Of a stretch of DNA of 18,664 nt, positions 8,275 through 16,497 are shown one piece after another. This stretch comes from Hamiltosporidium magnivora (lineage: Eukaryota > Microsporidia > Dubosqiidae). The stretch is taken from NCBI GenBank assembly GCA_004325065.1, contig PITI01000156.1, positions 1 through 18,664 of the forward strand, given 5' to 3'. The notes beneath the pieces are model-generated. The model ran no database searches. It was not told the origin of the DNA and was given only the letters and a program-made list of their open reading frames with translations. Position numbers and translations under genes: made by a program. Within the stretch, counting starts at the first letter, position 1. Every line of letters begins with the position of its first letter.

Positions 8275-8460
8275 ATACTAAAAAAAACATTTAATTTTCA
8301 ATAACTATTACATATCTCTTTTCTTCCTTAATAAATGACATTAAAAATACTAAAAAAACATTTAATTTTCAATAACTATTACATATCTCTTTTCTTTTAA
8401 TAAATGACATTAAAAATACTAAAAAAAACATTTAATTTTCAATAACCATTACATCTTTCA
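8275..8460. repeat. Tandem duplication of the VMA6 3' end, three copies
   Basis: Three copies beginning at 8275, 8347 and 8416 share ATACTAAAAAAA(A)CATTTAATTTTCAATAAC(T/C)ATTACAT. Periods are 72 and 69 bases. In the copy nearest the gene this block encodes the last residues of V-ATPase subunit d and its TAA. The two outer copies are duplicates of that coding end plus the trailing UTR. Confidence 0.95.
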
Positions 8461-9460
8461 TTCCTTCTTTATTTTCATGAGAAATACATTCAGCAATCCA
8501 CATGATATTCTTAATTTCTCTTTCTTTCAATTTAAAATAGCAATAAGCACAGCTTAGATCATTGAATTCACTTAAAGATGAAAGATAGTTTTTTATTTCT
8601 AAATCAAATAAGTTCTTCATAAAATCGTTGTCTTCGTACATAACGATTTTTTTATACATAGGGTGACCACATAGTACATCTCTAATACTTTCCATTGAGG
8701 TACACTCACTCATCTTACAAATAGAACCTCTATCAAAGGAACATACAGTTGGATATAAATCTATACGTTTCTTATCAACAATATCAACAGAATCTAAAGT
8801 ATTTATAGTCAATTCAATAATTTTTCTGTCTCCTTCGTATTTAAGTATTTCTTTCATATAATCCATGGTATCGAGATTATTTATTTGGTCGTAAAAATTT
8901 TCAATGTGGTTTTTAAAAAATGTACTTTGAATTATTTGCCAGTCATTTTTTGCAAATTCCTTTTCAATATAAACTTTATCATAATATTTCTTTAGAAAAG
9001 TACTTTCAACACAAAATTTGTAAACATCAGACATATCAGCAGATATTTTTATAGCATCAAGTTCATTAAAATTCCCCAACATATCGATTTCTTCCATACA
9101 TTTTAAATCTGGATCTTCAGATTTACTGGCCAATAGAAATATAAAATTTTGTATTTTTATAACTTCAATAAAATAATTTAAAAGAAGTTTCAAATCATTT
9201 TCTGAATTCCTGTACATATACATAAATTCATTGTAAAAAGATTTGTTTAATCTTTTTAAAAATTCTTTTTTATTAAATTGAAGTTCTTCGGATAAATATG
9301 ACGCATATGAAGTATGCGATAATCTTACTACCATGTCTTCTACTGTTTCACATTGTTCTAATGATTCATAATCTGATTGTTGTAGCATAGAAGATACTTT
9401 ACCATGTATTTCTGCTATAAGACTTCCATATTTTTCAAAATTTGTATAGCTTGAATCCAT
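8432..9460 (-). CDS. VMA6: V-type ATPase V0 subunit d (AC39 family)
   Basis: Cytosolic subunit of the membrane V0 sector that couples the V1 central stalk to the proteolipid ring in acidic compartments. From the ATG at 9460 the protein has 342 residues, close to the family's usual 345-350. The C-terminal signature is clear: a late Cys-containing helix (CAYCYFKLKEREIKNIMWIA), then ECISHE, matching the conserved REREIRNIxWIAECI-type end of subunit d. The N-terminal part (SYTNFEKYGSLIAEIHGK) fits the opening of the family, which lacks membrane segments. An upstream TTG in frame is not needed, and ATG 9460 directly follows a CCC motif. The last codons are duplicated twice downstream. I am confident of the family. 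Archaeal-type subunit C is the only close alternative and is unlikely in this context. Confidence 0.92.
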   Translation of the reverse strand: MDSSYTNFEKYGSLIAEIHGKVSSMLQQSDYESLEQCETVEDMVVRLSHTSYASYLSEELQFNKKEFLKRLNKSFYNEFMYMYRNSENDLKLLLNYFIEVIKIQNFIFLLASKSEDPDLKCMEEIDMLGNFNELDAIKISADMSDVYKFCVESTFLKKYYDKVYIEKEFAKNDWQIIQSTFFKNHIENFYDQINNLDTMDYMKEILKYEGDRKIIELTINTLDSVDIVDKKRIDLYPTVCSFDRGSICKMSECTSMESIRDVLCGHPMYKKIVMYEDNDFMKNLFDLEIKNYLSSLSEFNDLSCAYCYFKLKEREIKNIMWIAECISHENKEGMKDVMVIEN

Positions 9461-9470
9461 GGAGGGAGTC
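9461..9470 (-). promoter_or_regulatory. CCC motif immediately before the VMA6 start
   Basis: Minus strand GACTCCCTCC directly abuts the ATG at 9460. It supports this ATG as the start and implies an extremely short leader. Confidence 0.55.
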
Positions 9471-10107
9471 AAAGTAAAAAAAATAATAAATAAATTTTCT
9501 TAAAATATGGAAAAATATAGAATACAGCAAACAAAAACATAGACAGAATCAAATTATTATTAAATGGATTTCCCTTAACTACAAGAAATATGGGGAACGA
9601 CACAAGTAAAAATATAAGCATAATCAACAAATTTAAATTAAACTTAGTTTATAGTTCAAAAAAGAGGTGAAAAGTAACTAAAAACGTGGATGAGATGGAA
9701 AGAAATAATAAATCTAGTTTCTATTTTCAATTTAATTTTTTAAATTATCATTATTTAACAATGTCTTTGGATAACTTAGTTGTAATTGATTTTGTGTGCT
9801 TAAATAATAAAACAATAAACACTTCTTAAAAATATCCCTTGATTTGGTTTGGATCTTTAGTCAACCTTTAAAAACATTTTAACAAGAACTCGAAACACTG
9901 AATTTTTTTAAAAATTAACGTTTAGAAATATAAAAATTTCGGGAAGAATGGCGAACTGACGTTTCTGCGGCGGCCAAGGTTCTACAGGAACTGTAGCACC
10001 GATAATGGTGAAATAAAATATAAAAATATAATACTTTAGTACATAAATTTATCTAGATTAAATATATTCCCTATATGCAGTAGTGAAGTGTTCTGCCATA
10101 TTCAGAA
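9471..10107. other. Gene-free spacer containing a GC-rich hairpin island
   Basis: Mostly A+T-rich. Positions about 9947-10010 are conspicuously G+C-rich against the surroundings and carry a hairpin (see separate entry). A 39-codon open frame crosses the island on the plus strand without recognisable similarity. Confidence 0.5.
9978..10000 (+). other. GC-rich hairpin, possible structured RNA or element remnant
   Basis: CTACAG (9982-9987), loop GAA, CTGTAG (9991-9996). After a T/C mismatch the stem extends with GGT (9978-9980) and ACC (9998-10000). It sits in a roughly 60-base island that is about half G+C. I cannot assign it to a known RNA family. Confidence 0.35.
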
Positions 10108-11000
10108 TAAAAATGCATTCTTGCGACCAGTAGTTTTATTTCAAGAATGCAATCTATCCAAGAAACAGTAGACTATTTGACCAAAGTAAAAAAAAGTTTA
10201 GTTAAGGGCATCCCGCTCGAAATACGAACTGGTACGACATATGCATTTGATTCTGCTAAATATGATATACTTGTGTCTTAAAAATAAATTGGATGCCACT
10301 TGATTCAAAAAATTAATGATAGCGAGTATGTAAAGATTAGAGTGAACATCGGGATAAAAACATATGTCAAAATTCTAAATAATAGACTCGAAATATATAT
10401 TTTGGATAAGAAAAACATGATAACACTCTTTGAAATCGAAATATTTCTCAAAATTCACTTGAAATAGTTGAAACTGAAAAACCTAGGAATTTGACTTATT
10501 AGCCAATGACTTGGGACTTATTTATAAGTGTGGTGTCGAAAGAAGTTGTTATCTTATAACCTGGGAAGGTATTGTGACAAAACACCAAAAGATGTATTTT
10601 AAAGACTGCGAATACCCATGAATGTAGAGTCATATATTGAATCGAAAGGCTCGAGATAAAGGCGGAATAATTTCTTTTGATTGATGAAGAAGACTTGAGC
10701 CAGAACGAAACACCGAAAAGTGCTAGCCGAGAGCGCCAATATGTGCTATAAAAACAGCTGAGCTGCAAAAGAAATTAAAGACTGTTTAAGACAAGCAAAT
10801 AACGAGCAAGATGGTGTTAAATAGGTTAAATTAGAAATTATATACCTCTTATTTCAGATAGAGGAACAATTTTAAAGGAGCCGGAAGTAAACATAAAATA
10901 AGAGTCCTATTTGAAAATGTGCTAAGTAATTAAAGAGGCTGATGAATATGTATAGAAGAATAAAAAAACATTTCAAACCAAAATTTTATAAAGTATAATA
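10108..11000 (+). pseudogene. Decayed LINE 3' part (zinc finger, RLE endonuclease, tail), copy b
   Basis: Recognised by base-level alignment to the minus-strand copy at 14600-15441 and to the window start. It begins near TGCAATCTATCC...GAAACAGTA (10148-10170), matching TGCAATCCGCCT...GAAAAACAGTA of the other copy. A frame segment KIRVNIGIKTYVKILNNRLE (about 10334-10393) is collinear with the endonuclease segment of that copy, where NRPD is still readable. Next comes LLAND/LANYLG-type sequence with Y-K-C, then AATACCCATGAATGTAGAG(T/A)CATATAT, almost identical in both copies, then the acidic tail matching 1-252. Many stops and frameshifts make it long dead. Similarity begins near the finger, suggesting 5' truncation as usual for LINE insertions, although decay may hide more. 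Confidence 0.75.
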
Positions 11001-12042
11001 TTTGATTTATATCTTGTCTTTGATTTTTTTACCTTCCTTCTATTATATGACACTTCATATTTAACAAAAATTAAAGAAACATACAAAATATAACATCTAA
11101 GCTACCCAAATATAGTTTTCAAAAAAAAATTACCCATATTTGGTCTCATTTTAATATTTTTATTCATTGCTTTACTCTTTTTGCAGAATGTGGCAAGAGA
11201 GTATATTAAACAAGCTGGGAGAACGAATAATATACTATATTTTTGTTAAACCTTTTAGTAATTTTTTAAAAGGGAATTTTGCATGGCGTAAGGAGAGTGA
11301 TCTTTTAAAATGCGTGAAAGGGGGTCGTATGGTATAGAGTAAAATAAATTTTCATAAGAATTAATATTACTGCAATGTAAAAACTGCAATTAAAGACAAT
11401 AATTAAAGTATGTTATTTTTAAATCTCCAAGACTTTGATGTCTGCCTTTTCTGGCGGATTTTGTGTTAGTTTTAGACTATTTTATAATTTTATAGGAAAT
11501 TATAAAAAGTAATACAGGTGGTATGGCCCGTGGAAAAGTAATATAGCTTAAGACACTAAATATTATATGCAAAATAGGTTTTCATTATTTATAAATTGAT
11601 GTTTAGGCAAGATAATTATTCTTTACTACTTTATTCTGGACAGTATTCTCGGTTAAAGGATTCGTTTACTTTTCCTTTAATCTCCCAATGAATGAGTAAT
11701 TGCAAACCTATTCGATATCATTAATTACATGCTAAAAGATATGAAGATCATTATTTACATAAGAATATAAATATAGACAATTTTCAAAAAAATATTTCTT
11801 CATATCAAAATATTTAGTCTGTTATATAACTGACTAGTAAAAAATGTGAAAATTAACATAATTTAAAAGATAAAATGAAACATTTCTTAAATAAGACAAA
11901 TTATTGACTTTTTTTTTCAAAATCGTAAATAAATTAAAAATAAAAAAACATAATTTTTTAATGAAATAGTAAAATAATCTTTATTATGACGCACGTAGGG
12001 AATAAAAAATAAACGCTTATAATTTTAAAAATAAATAAGAAG
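11001..12042. other. Gene-free region, about 1 kb
   Basis: No ORF of credible length or composition. Patches near 11180-11340 and 11430-11560 are less A+T-rich and contain short open stretches that may be remains of another mobile element, but nothing is identifiable. A small stem TCTGCC/GGCGGA lies near 11440. Confidence 0.45.
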
Positions 12043-13884
12043 TTAGGGTTCATTTAAGTTTTCCTCTTCCGTTTGAGAAATTTCATTTTTTAGAAATATA
12101 AATTCAATTTTGCACCCAAATATTTGCAGTCTTGTGAAAGCACTTATTTTGCTAGAAAAATCAACTGTTGAAGGCTTAAAAAGCTCATAGAAAAAATAAT
12201 ATGTTTTTATGTTAAATTCATCAATCAATTTGTCTAAAACTTCTTTCTGAAACTCGGATATTTTTTTTAATTTTTCGGGGTTTTGGGGTTCTAAACGCCT
12301 CTTTTCTGATTTATTTTCAGAATTAACAGGGGCCTTGTCAAAATTTTGAGTATGAATTCCTTGATTTAGACTAGATTTTGCATGTTGAAAACTGCTGGTT
12401 TCATTTTTTTTGATAGAAGGTTCATTCGAATTTTTGCACGCTTGTGAGAAGTTAACATAAAATTTATTGTAATATACAATACATACGGAAAACTGGTATT
12501 CTTTAAGTTTTTCTAAAATCTTGTAGAGTATATTAAAATATTCTGGCTGCTCTTTGATATTTTTGTGAACTTCGGGATTTTTGCTTAGATATATTCGACT
12601 TGCTATCAAAATTCTTTGATAGTCATCATTTTTCATTTCAAACTCATCACAAACTAGATTAATAAATTTGAACAAGAAACTGGTTTCGAAATATCTTTTA
12701 AAATCTAAAAATAAATATATCCGAGAACAGTTGTTTCGGTCGTTTTTTTCTGGTTGCATTTCCTTATCTGTTATTTTCTGTACCAAATCAGATATTTGAG
12801 TGTGGTTGGATGAGACGATTTTTGCACTCGAAAATTCTGCCTTCTCCTCTTTGGGTGCACTTGGTTCTTTGATTATGGCTGAACTAATTTGAAAAATATT
12901 GGACGAATCTAAATTAAACATACCGGGCGGAAAATTTTTCTCATCTTTGATATCAATTTTCGGATCAAAAAATATTTTATTGGCTTTAAGATATGGTATA
13001 TGCCTACTAAATTTGCACATGACATTATCGAGAAAGCATGATTCATAAGAAGTAGCTCTGGTTTTTATCATGAATCTTTTAAAGATAGATTTCGAATTTT
13101 CCCCTTCAGTGGTTTCAAGATATTTTAAATCATAATCCTCAAAAAATTCAAAAATTTTGTTATTTGTACTAAAATGCGCTAATATCTCTGAAAGAAATCG
13201 ACAAACAAATTTATATAAATGTAAAATAACCATAAATTTTTCTCTTGATTTGTTTAATTCTAGTTGTTTTAAAATATATTGATGAATATTAAGCTGTTTT
13301 TGCTCCAAGAATTTTTGTTTCGATTTTGCTATTTCAAGAAGAATGGTTGTCGATACCACAGAACTTAAATCTCCCCTAGACTTGTTGTAATATTCTATTA
13401 AATTATGAATAACATGATTAAAGAATTTTTGTGATCTTTCAAATTTAGGTTTATTCGCTTTTTTTTTGCAGAAATCATGAAATATTATAACAACTTGATC
13501 AAGAAATTCATAATATACCGTATCAAGGCCAATGATCATATTTTGACCGCTAAAAGAGCTTTCATTTTTTTTTAGTGCTTCTTTTAGAATTGTACATATT
13601 TCTTTTGTATAATAATCATTGTCAAATAACTCTTTAAACCATTGATACAATTTTAGTCCGATACTATCCGCTTTTTCATATGTAGAAAATAAAAGTTTTA
13701 CATCCTCAATTAATTCTTGATGAATTAGAATATCGGGAAGTTTCTTTTTTGAAAATTTAGTGCTCGATTCTGCCTCTCTTTGCGTTGAATCACTACTGCT
13801 TGGATTTTTAGAAAAATTTTCATCTTTTTTTTTCTCTGTTGCATATATATCTAATATGAAAACCAAAATAGAAAGAACATTCAT
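12043..13884 (-). CDS. Large predicted secreted protein, unknown family
   Basis: 613 residues from the ATG at 13884. An in-frame ATG 36 bases further up (13920) is disfavoured, because it falls in the TATA-like box and would bury the signal peptide behind a basic stretch. From 13884 the protein opens with MNVLSILVFILDIYA, a typical signal peptide, likely cut before TEKKK. The mature part is Lys/Phe/Tyr-rich and mostly helical. Residues about 45-325 form one block. A Ser/Lys/Glu-rich linker follows (about 338-375), then a second helical block (about 385-485), a second low-complexity linker (about 487-545) and a C-terminal block (about 545-600). No transmembrane helix or catalytic motif is visible. 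Secretion suggests a spore-wall, polar-tube or host-exported protein, but this is inference only. The gene is isolated and lies between two LINE remnants of opposite orientation. Confidence 0.8.
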   Translation of the reverse strand: MNVLSILVFILDIYATEKKKDENFSKNPSSSDSTQREAESSTKFSKKKLPDILIHQELIEDVKLLFSTYEKADSIGLKLYQWFKELFDNDYYTKEICTILKEALKKNESSFSGQNMIIGLDTVYYEFLDQVVIIFHDFCKKKANKPKFERSQKFFNHVIHNLIEYYNKSRGDLSSVVSTTILLEIAKSKQKFLEQKQLNIHQYILKQLELNKSREKFMVILHLYKFVCRFLSEILAHFSTNNKIFEFFEDYDLKYLETTEGENSKSIFKRFMIKTRATSYESCFLDNVMCKFSRHIPYLKANKIFFDPKIDIKDEKNFPPGMFNLDSSNIFQISSAIIKEPSAPKEEKAEFSSAKIVSSNHTQISDLVQKITDKEMQPEKNDRNNCSRIYLFLDFKRYFETSFLFKFINLVCDEFEMKNDDYQRILIASRIYLSKNPEVHKNIKEQPEYFNILYKILEKLKEYQFSVCIVYYNKFYVNFSQACKNSNEPSIKKNETSSFQHAKSSLNQGIHTQNFDKAPVNSENKSEKRRLEPQNPEKLKKISEFQKEVLDKLIDEFNIKTYYFFYELFKPSTVDFSSKISAFTRLQIFGCKIEFIFLKNEISQTEEENLNEP

Positions 13885-13900
13885 ATTGGGGATGGGTTTC
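13885..13900 (-). promoter_or_regulatory. CCC motifs before the secreted-protein start
   Basis: Minus strand GAAACCCATCCCCAAT directly precedes the ATG at 13884 and holds two C-runs. It is the main reason for choosing this start over the one at 13920. Confidence 0.55.
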
Positions 13901-13903
13901 CTT

Positions 13904-13917
13904 CTTTTATATTTATA
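13904..13917 (-). promoter_or_regulatory. TATA-like box of the secreted-protein gene
   Basis: Minus strand TATAAATATAAAAG lies 20-33 bases upstream of the ATG at 13884 and overlaps the codons that the longer ORF would use, arguing that they are promoter rather than coding. Confidence 0.5.
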
Positions 13918-13920
13918 CAT

Positions 13921-14599
13921 ATTTATCGTAAAAAAAATTGATACGAATTTGATAAATTAAGAACAAAAAAATATTGCCATAAAAGATAATTAATAAAAAA
14001 GCCGAAAATTTAAATAATATTTAATAATTTTTTATATTTAATGTAACTTCCAATAATGCTCAATAAAAAAAATTAATTCGTTGTTCTCTTTTTAATTTTG
14101 CTATAACTTAAAAAAACATTATCTTATTCAAACCGATCATATTTTTAGAACTTTCTAAAAAAAATTTTGATCGGTTGATCAAAATTTTAATTTACTAAAA
14201 GTAGTTATTTTATTTTTTCAAGACTTTTTTTCGATATTTAAAAAAAACTTCCATTTTTTCATAAATATATTTTGTTTTAAATATTATTTTAAAGATATTT
14301 GATATTTGGGATTTTGGAATGTTTTGTTCTCTTTGATTTCAAATATGTTGTTTTTATATTGACTCCTTTTGCCAAATGTTAGAACTTGCAAAAAGTAAAG
14401 TACCATCTTGATGGATATATCACACAAAGTTCGGAAATAAAACTATATTTTTGCTTGTTTTGCGGAATAAACTCTTAGAGGGAAGCAAAAAGAGCAATTA
14501 AAATGACAAAATTTTGAAATTTAAATTAAATACAAGAAAGATTGAATATAACTAATAAAATTATAATTTAACAAATTTTGTCGTTTTTAACTTTTTTTT
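13921..14599. other. Gene-free A+T-rich region with nested inverted repeats
   Basis: No gene on either strand. The only clear structure is the cluster of inverted repeats at 14131-14188. The remainder is A/T tracts. Confidence 0.6.
14131..14188. repeat. Overlapping, mutually exclusive hairpins
   Basis: Outer arms AACCGATCA (14131-14139) and TGATCGGTT (14168-14176) enclose a perfect inner hairpin TTTTTAGAA-CT-TTCTAAAAA (14142-14161). The right outer arm is also the centre of a second perfect palindrome, AAAATTTTGATC-GGTT-GATCAAAATTTT (14161-14188). The two structures cannot form at once on the same strand. Confidence 0.9.
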
Positions 14600-15441
14600 G
14601 CACTATTTTAACCATTTTAAAGCCTTCTTATAAATCAGATTCTTCTTTTATGTCTATTTTCGGTTCCTGACTGTGGTTAGACAAAAAAAAATAAGAGGTA
14701 AAATGTTTTTTGTATTTTATGTTTTAACACAGTCTTCTCCGTTGTCTATTTGCTTTAAAGAGGGTGTTGGTTGCTCATGCATCTCAACTTCTTACATACT
14801 ATTGTTGACAAACGATATCAGTTTGCTTTGGCATTTAGTCTCGACATGAATCCTCTTGGTCGATCAAAAGAATTGTTTTGACCGTCTTCTTGTGTACGAT
14901 GGATTGTATATATGTCTCTACATTCATGGGTATTTGTAGTCTTTTAACATAAGGCTTATGATATTTTGCTACAATATCATCCCAAATCATCATATACGGG
15001 ATTATCTCGACATGCACTTATATATAAAACCTAAATAATTGGCTAGCAGGGCATACTTTCTAAGTTTCTCCGTTTCAACTGTTTGCAGTAAGGCTTGGGA
15101 AGTGATTCCTACTTCAATGAGGGTTATCTTATTTTTTTCCTCTTATCTGAAATAAATGTATCGGGCCTATTAGATCGAATCTTGACATCAGATTTTATCC
15201 TGGTGTCCATTCTTAACTCTGCATACTCATTATCGAGAATTCATTGAACTATGTGACTTCTGATTTGTTTTGAAGACGTAAAATGATATCTTTTTAATAG
15301 GAGTAAGTGTATGCATGTACAACTTAATTATGCCATCTAGCATAGCTTTTCCATACATTTTCTCACATCGAGTCGCTAAACAATATACTGTTTTTCTAGG
15401 CGGATTGCAGTGTTGACACACACCTTCCACTCCCCGGAAAT
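14600..15441 (-). pseudogene. Decayed LINE 3' part (CCHC-type finger, RLE endonuclease, tail), copy c
   Basis: Read on the minus strand. A CX2CX8(H)X4C finger lies at 15418-15366 (CQHC...CLATRC), with the expected His replaced by Cys. Downstream are VKIRSNRPD (PD codons at 15165-15160), a frameshift in an A-run, and then ITLIEVGIT (Glu codon at 15115-15113), which fits the PD...(D/E) arrangement of the restriction-like endonuclease of R2/R4/Dong-type LINEs. Next are VETEKLRKYALLANYLGFIY and a second open piece (15017-14835) with WDDIVAKYHKPYVK and IPMNVETYIQSI. The tail, with EMHE at 14785-14774, matches the frame at 1-252. Several stops and at least one frameshift make it non-functional. Similarity stops near 15441, well short of a reverse transcriptase domain, consistent with 5' truncation. 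Confidence 0.8.
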
Positions 15442-15861
15442 ATTCTGATAAAAAATTAGAAATTAATATAAATTTAAAAAACATAAGGGATATAAAATTA
15501 AACATATACCAGATAGAATCAATGGAATATGGCCTAAAGAAACAAATAAGGATATAATACATCACCTAATTATTAGATTATAGTATATTTTACATAAGAA
15601 TAATACTTTCAAATCATGAATACATATCAAATAAATATTAATTAAATAAATGGCTGTGTTTATTAAATTATATAAGATTTTACTTTCTATTTTAAATAAT
15701 TTCTAATTATTTTGCATTTTTAAATTAAAAATTTAATTTACTTCATTGAGATAAAAAAAATTACGAGAATTAAATTTTAAATTATAATAGAATTGTAGAA
15801 TAAATATTTCGCAATAAACAGAAAGAAGAATAATAAAAATAAATTATTTCCTTTAATTAAA
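15442..15861. other. Gene-free spacer downstream of TK
   Basis: About 420 bases, very A+T-rich, between the 3' end of the thymidine kinase gene and the truncated 5' edge of the LINE remnant. No feature seen. Confidence 0.55.
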
Positions 15862-16461
15862 TCAACGAGAATCTTTAGTTTCAGAAACACCTGTTCTTGT
15901 TTTTTCTCTGAAACACGGATAACAAGCAGGAAGATACTTTTCTTCACATCCCATTTCGATACTGGGCCCTTGCGTAACAAAAACACCATCAACACTTTTT
16001 AAATTCATTGTAGATTTTTTATTACAGAAACTGCATGTAGATTTGACTTCTTCAATAACATCACATATTTCAAAAAGTCGAACTACCGCGGGAAAAAGAT
16101 GCGTTTTAAAATCCGTACGTAGTCCGTAACAAATAACTGGTATATCGCGTATATCAACTATATCTCGTAGCTGATTTATATGCTCTTTGGTGAAAAATTG
16201 TGATTCATCAACTAAAACACAAAAAATATTTTTGTGCGTTTTTAATTTATCAAATATGTTGCATTCCGGGTGAATTATTATGTCTGCTTCTGTCTCAAGA
16301 CCAGCTCTTGATCGGACTGTTTTTATGTTAAAACGAGTGTCAATCGATGGTTTTATTACTACAACTGCTTTTCCCTGCTGTCTGTACTGGTGAGAAACTG
16401 CAAGTAAATTAAGTGTTTTTGCACTTGAAACTGCTCCGTATCTGAAGTATAACTTGGCCAT
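15862..16461 (-). CDS. TK: Thymidine kinase (TK1-class, bacterial type)
   Basis: ATP + thymidine to ADP + dTMP, a salvage step that lets a parasite use host thymidine. In 199 residues: P-loop region YGAVSSAKT (8-16), KPSIDTRF (37-44), the DESQF block (85-89) with catalytic-base candidate E86, and CYGLRTDF (111-118), the nucleotide-site segment typical of the proteobacterial branch. The zinc site has C143/C146 and C180/C183, and the thymidine-binding lasso ends in EKYLPACYPC. Overall it resembles bacterial TKs more than animal TK1. Horizontal acquisition of TK by microsporidian ancestors has been reported and fits this. One oddity is Ala at position 14, where the P-loop normally has Gly before Lys-Thr/Ser. 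Start at 16461 follows a CCC motif and a TATA-like box. Length is normal. Confidence 0.93.
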   Translation of the reverse strand: MAKLYFRYGAVSSAKTLNLLAVSHQYRQQGKAVVVIKPSIDTRFNIKTVRSRAGLETEADIIIHPECNIFDKLKTHKNIFCVLVDESQFFTKEHINQLRDIVDIRDIPVICYGLRTDFKTHLFPAVVRLFEICDVIEEVKSTCSFCNKKSTMNLKSVDGVFVTQGPSIEMGCEEKYLPACYPCFREKTRTGVSETKDSR

Positions 16462-16466
16462 TTTTG

Positions 16467-16473
16467 AAGGGTC
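16467..16473 (-). promoter_or_regulatory. CCC motif upstream of thymidine kinase
   Basis: Minus strand GACCCTT lies about 6-12 bases before the ATG at 16461, as with eS25, VMA6 and the secreted-protein gene. Confidence 0.5.
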
Positions 16474-16485
16474 TTTTTGTATTTC

Positions 16486-16497
16486 ATATTTATATTT
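16486..16497 (-). promoter_or_regulatory. TATA-like box of thymidine kinase
   Basis: Minus strand AAATATAAATAT, about 25-36 bases upstream of the start codon. Confidence 0.4.

Noticed and set aside
9461..9472. Longer VMA6 start
   Set aside because: The extra four codons begin at TTG, not ATG, and consist of the CCC promoter motif.
10320..10465. Retroviral-type aspartyl protease resemblance (VNIGIKTY...ILNNRLEIYIL)
   Set aside because: It looked like a decayed retropepsin at first, but the same segment aligns collinearly with the LINE copy on the minus strand (NRPD...ITLIEVGIT), so it is the LINE endonuclease region.
10499..10768. 89-codon minus-strand ORF
   Set aside because: Antisense shadow of LINE copy b, whose plus-strand alignment explains the sequence.
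15442..15565. N-terminal part of the minus-strand ORF ending at 15230
   Set aside because: This hydrophobic stretch does not align with the other LINE copy; it is chance reading frame outside the truncated element.
15777..15995. 72-codon minus-strand ORF overlapping TK
   Set aside because: Out-of-frame shadow of the thymidine kinase 3' end.
15862..16461. Large DNA virus origin of the thymidine kinase
   Set aside because: Sequence motifs fit the bacterial branch, the promoter fits the host genome, and no viral genes are nearby.
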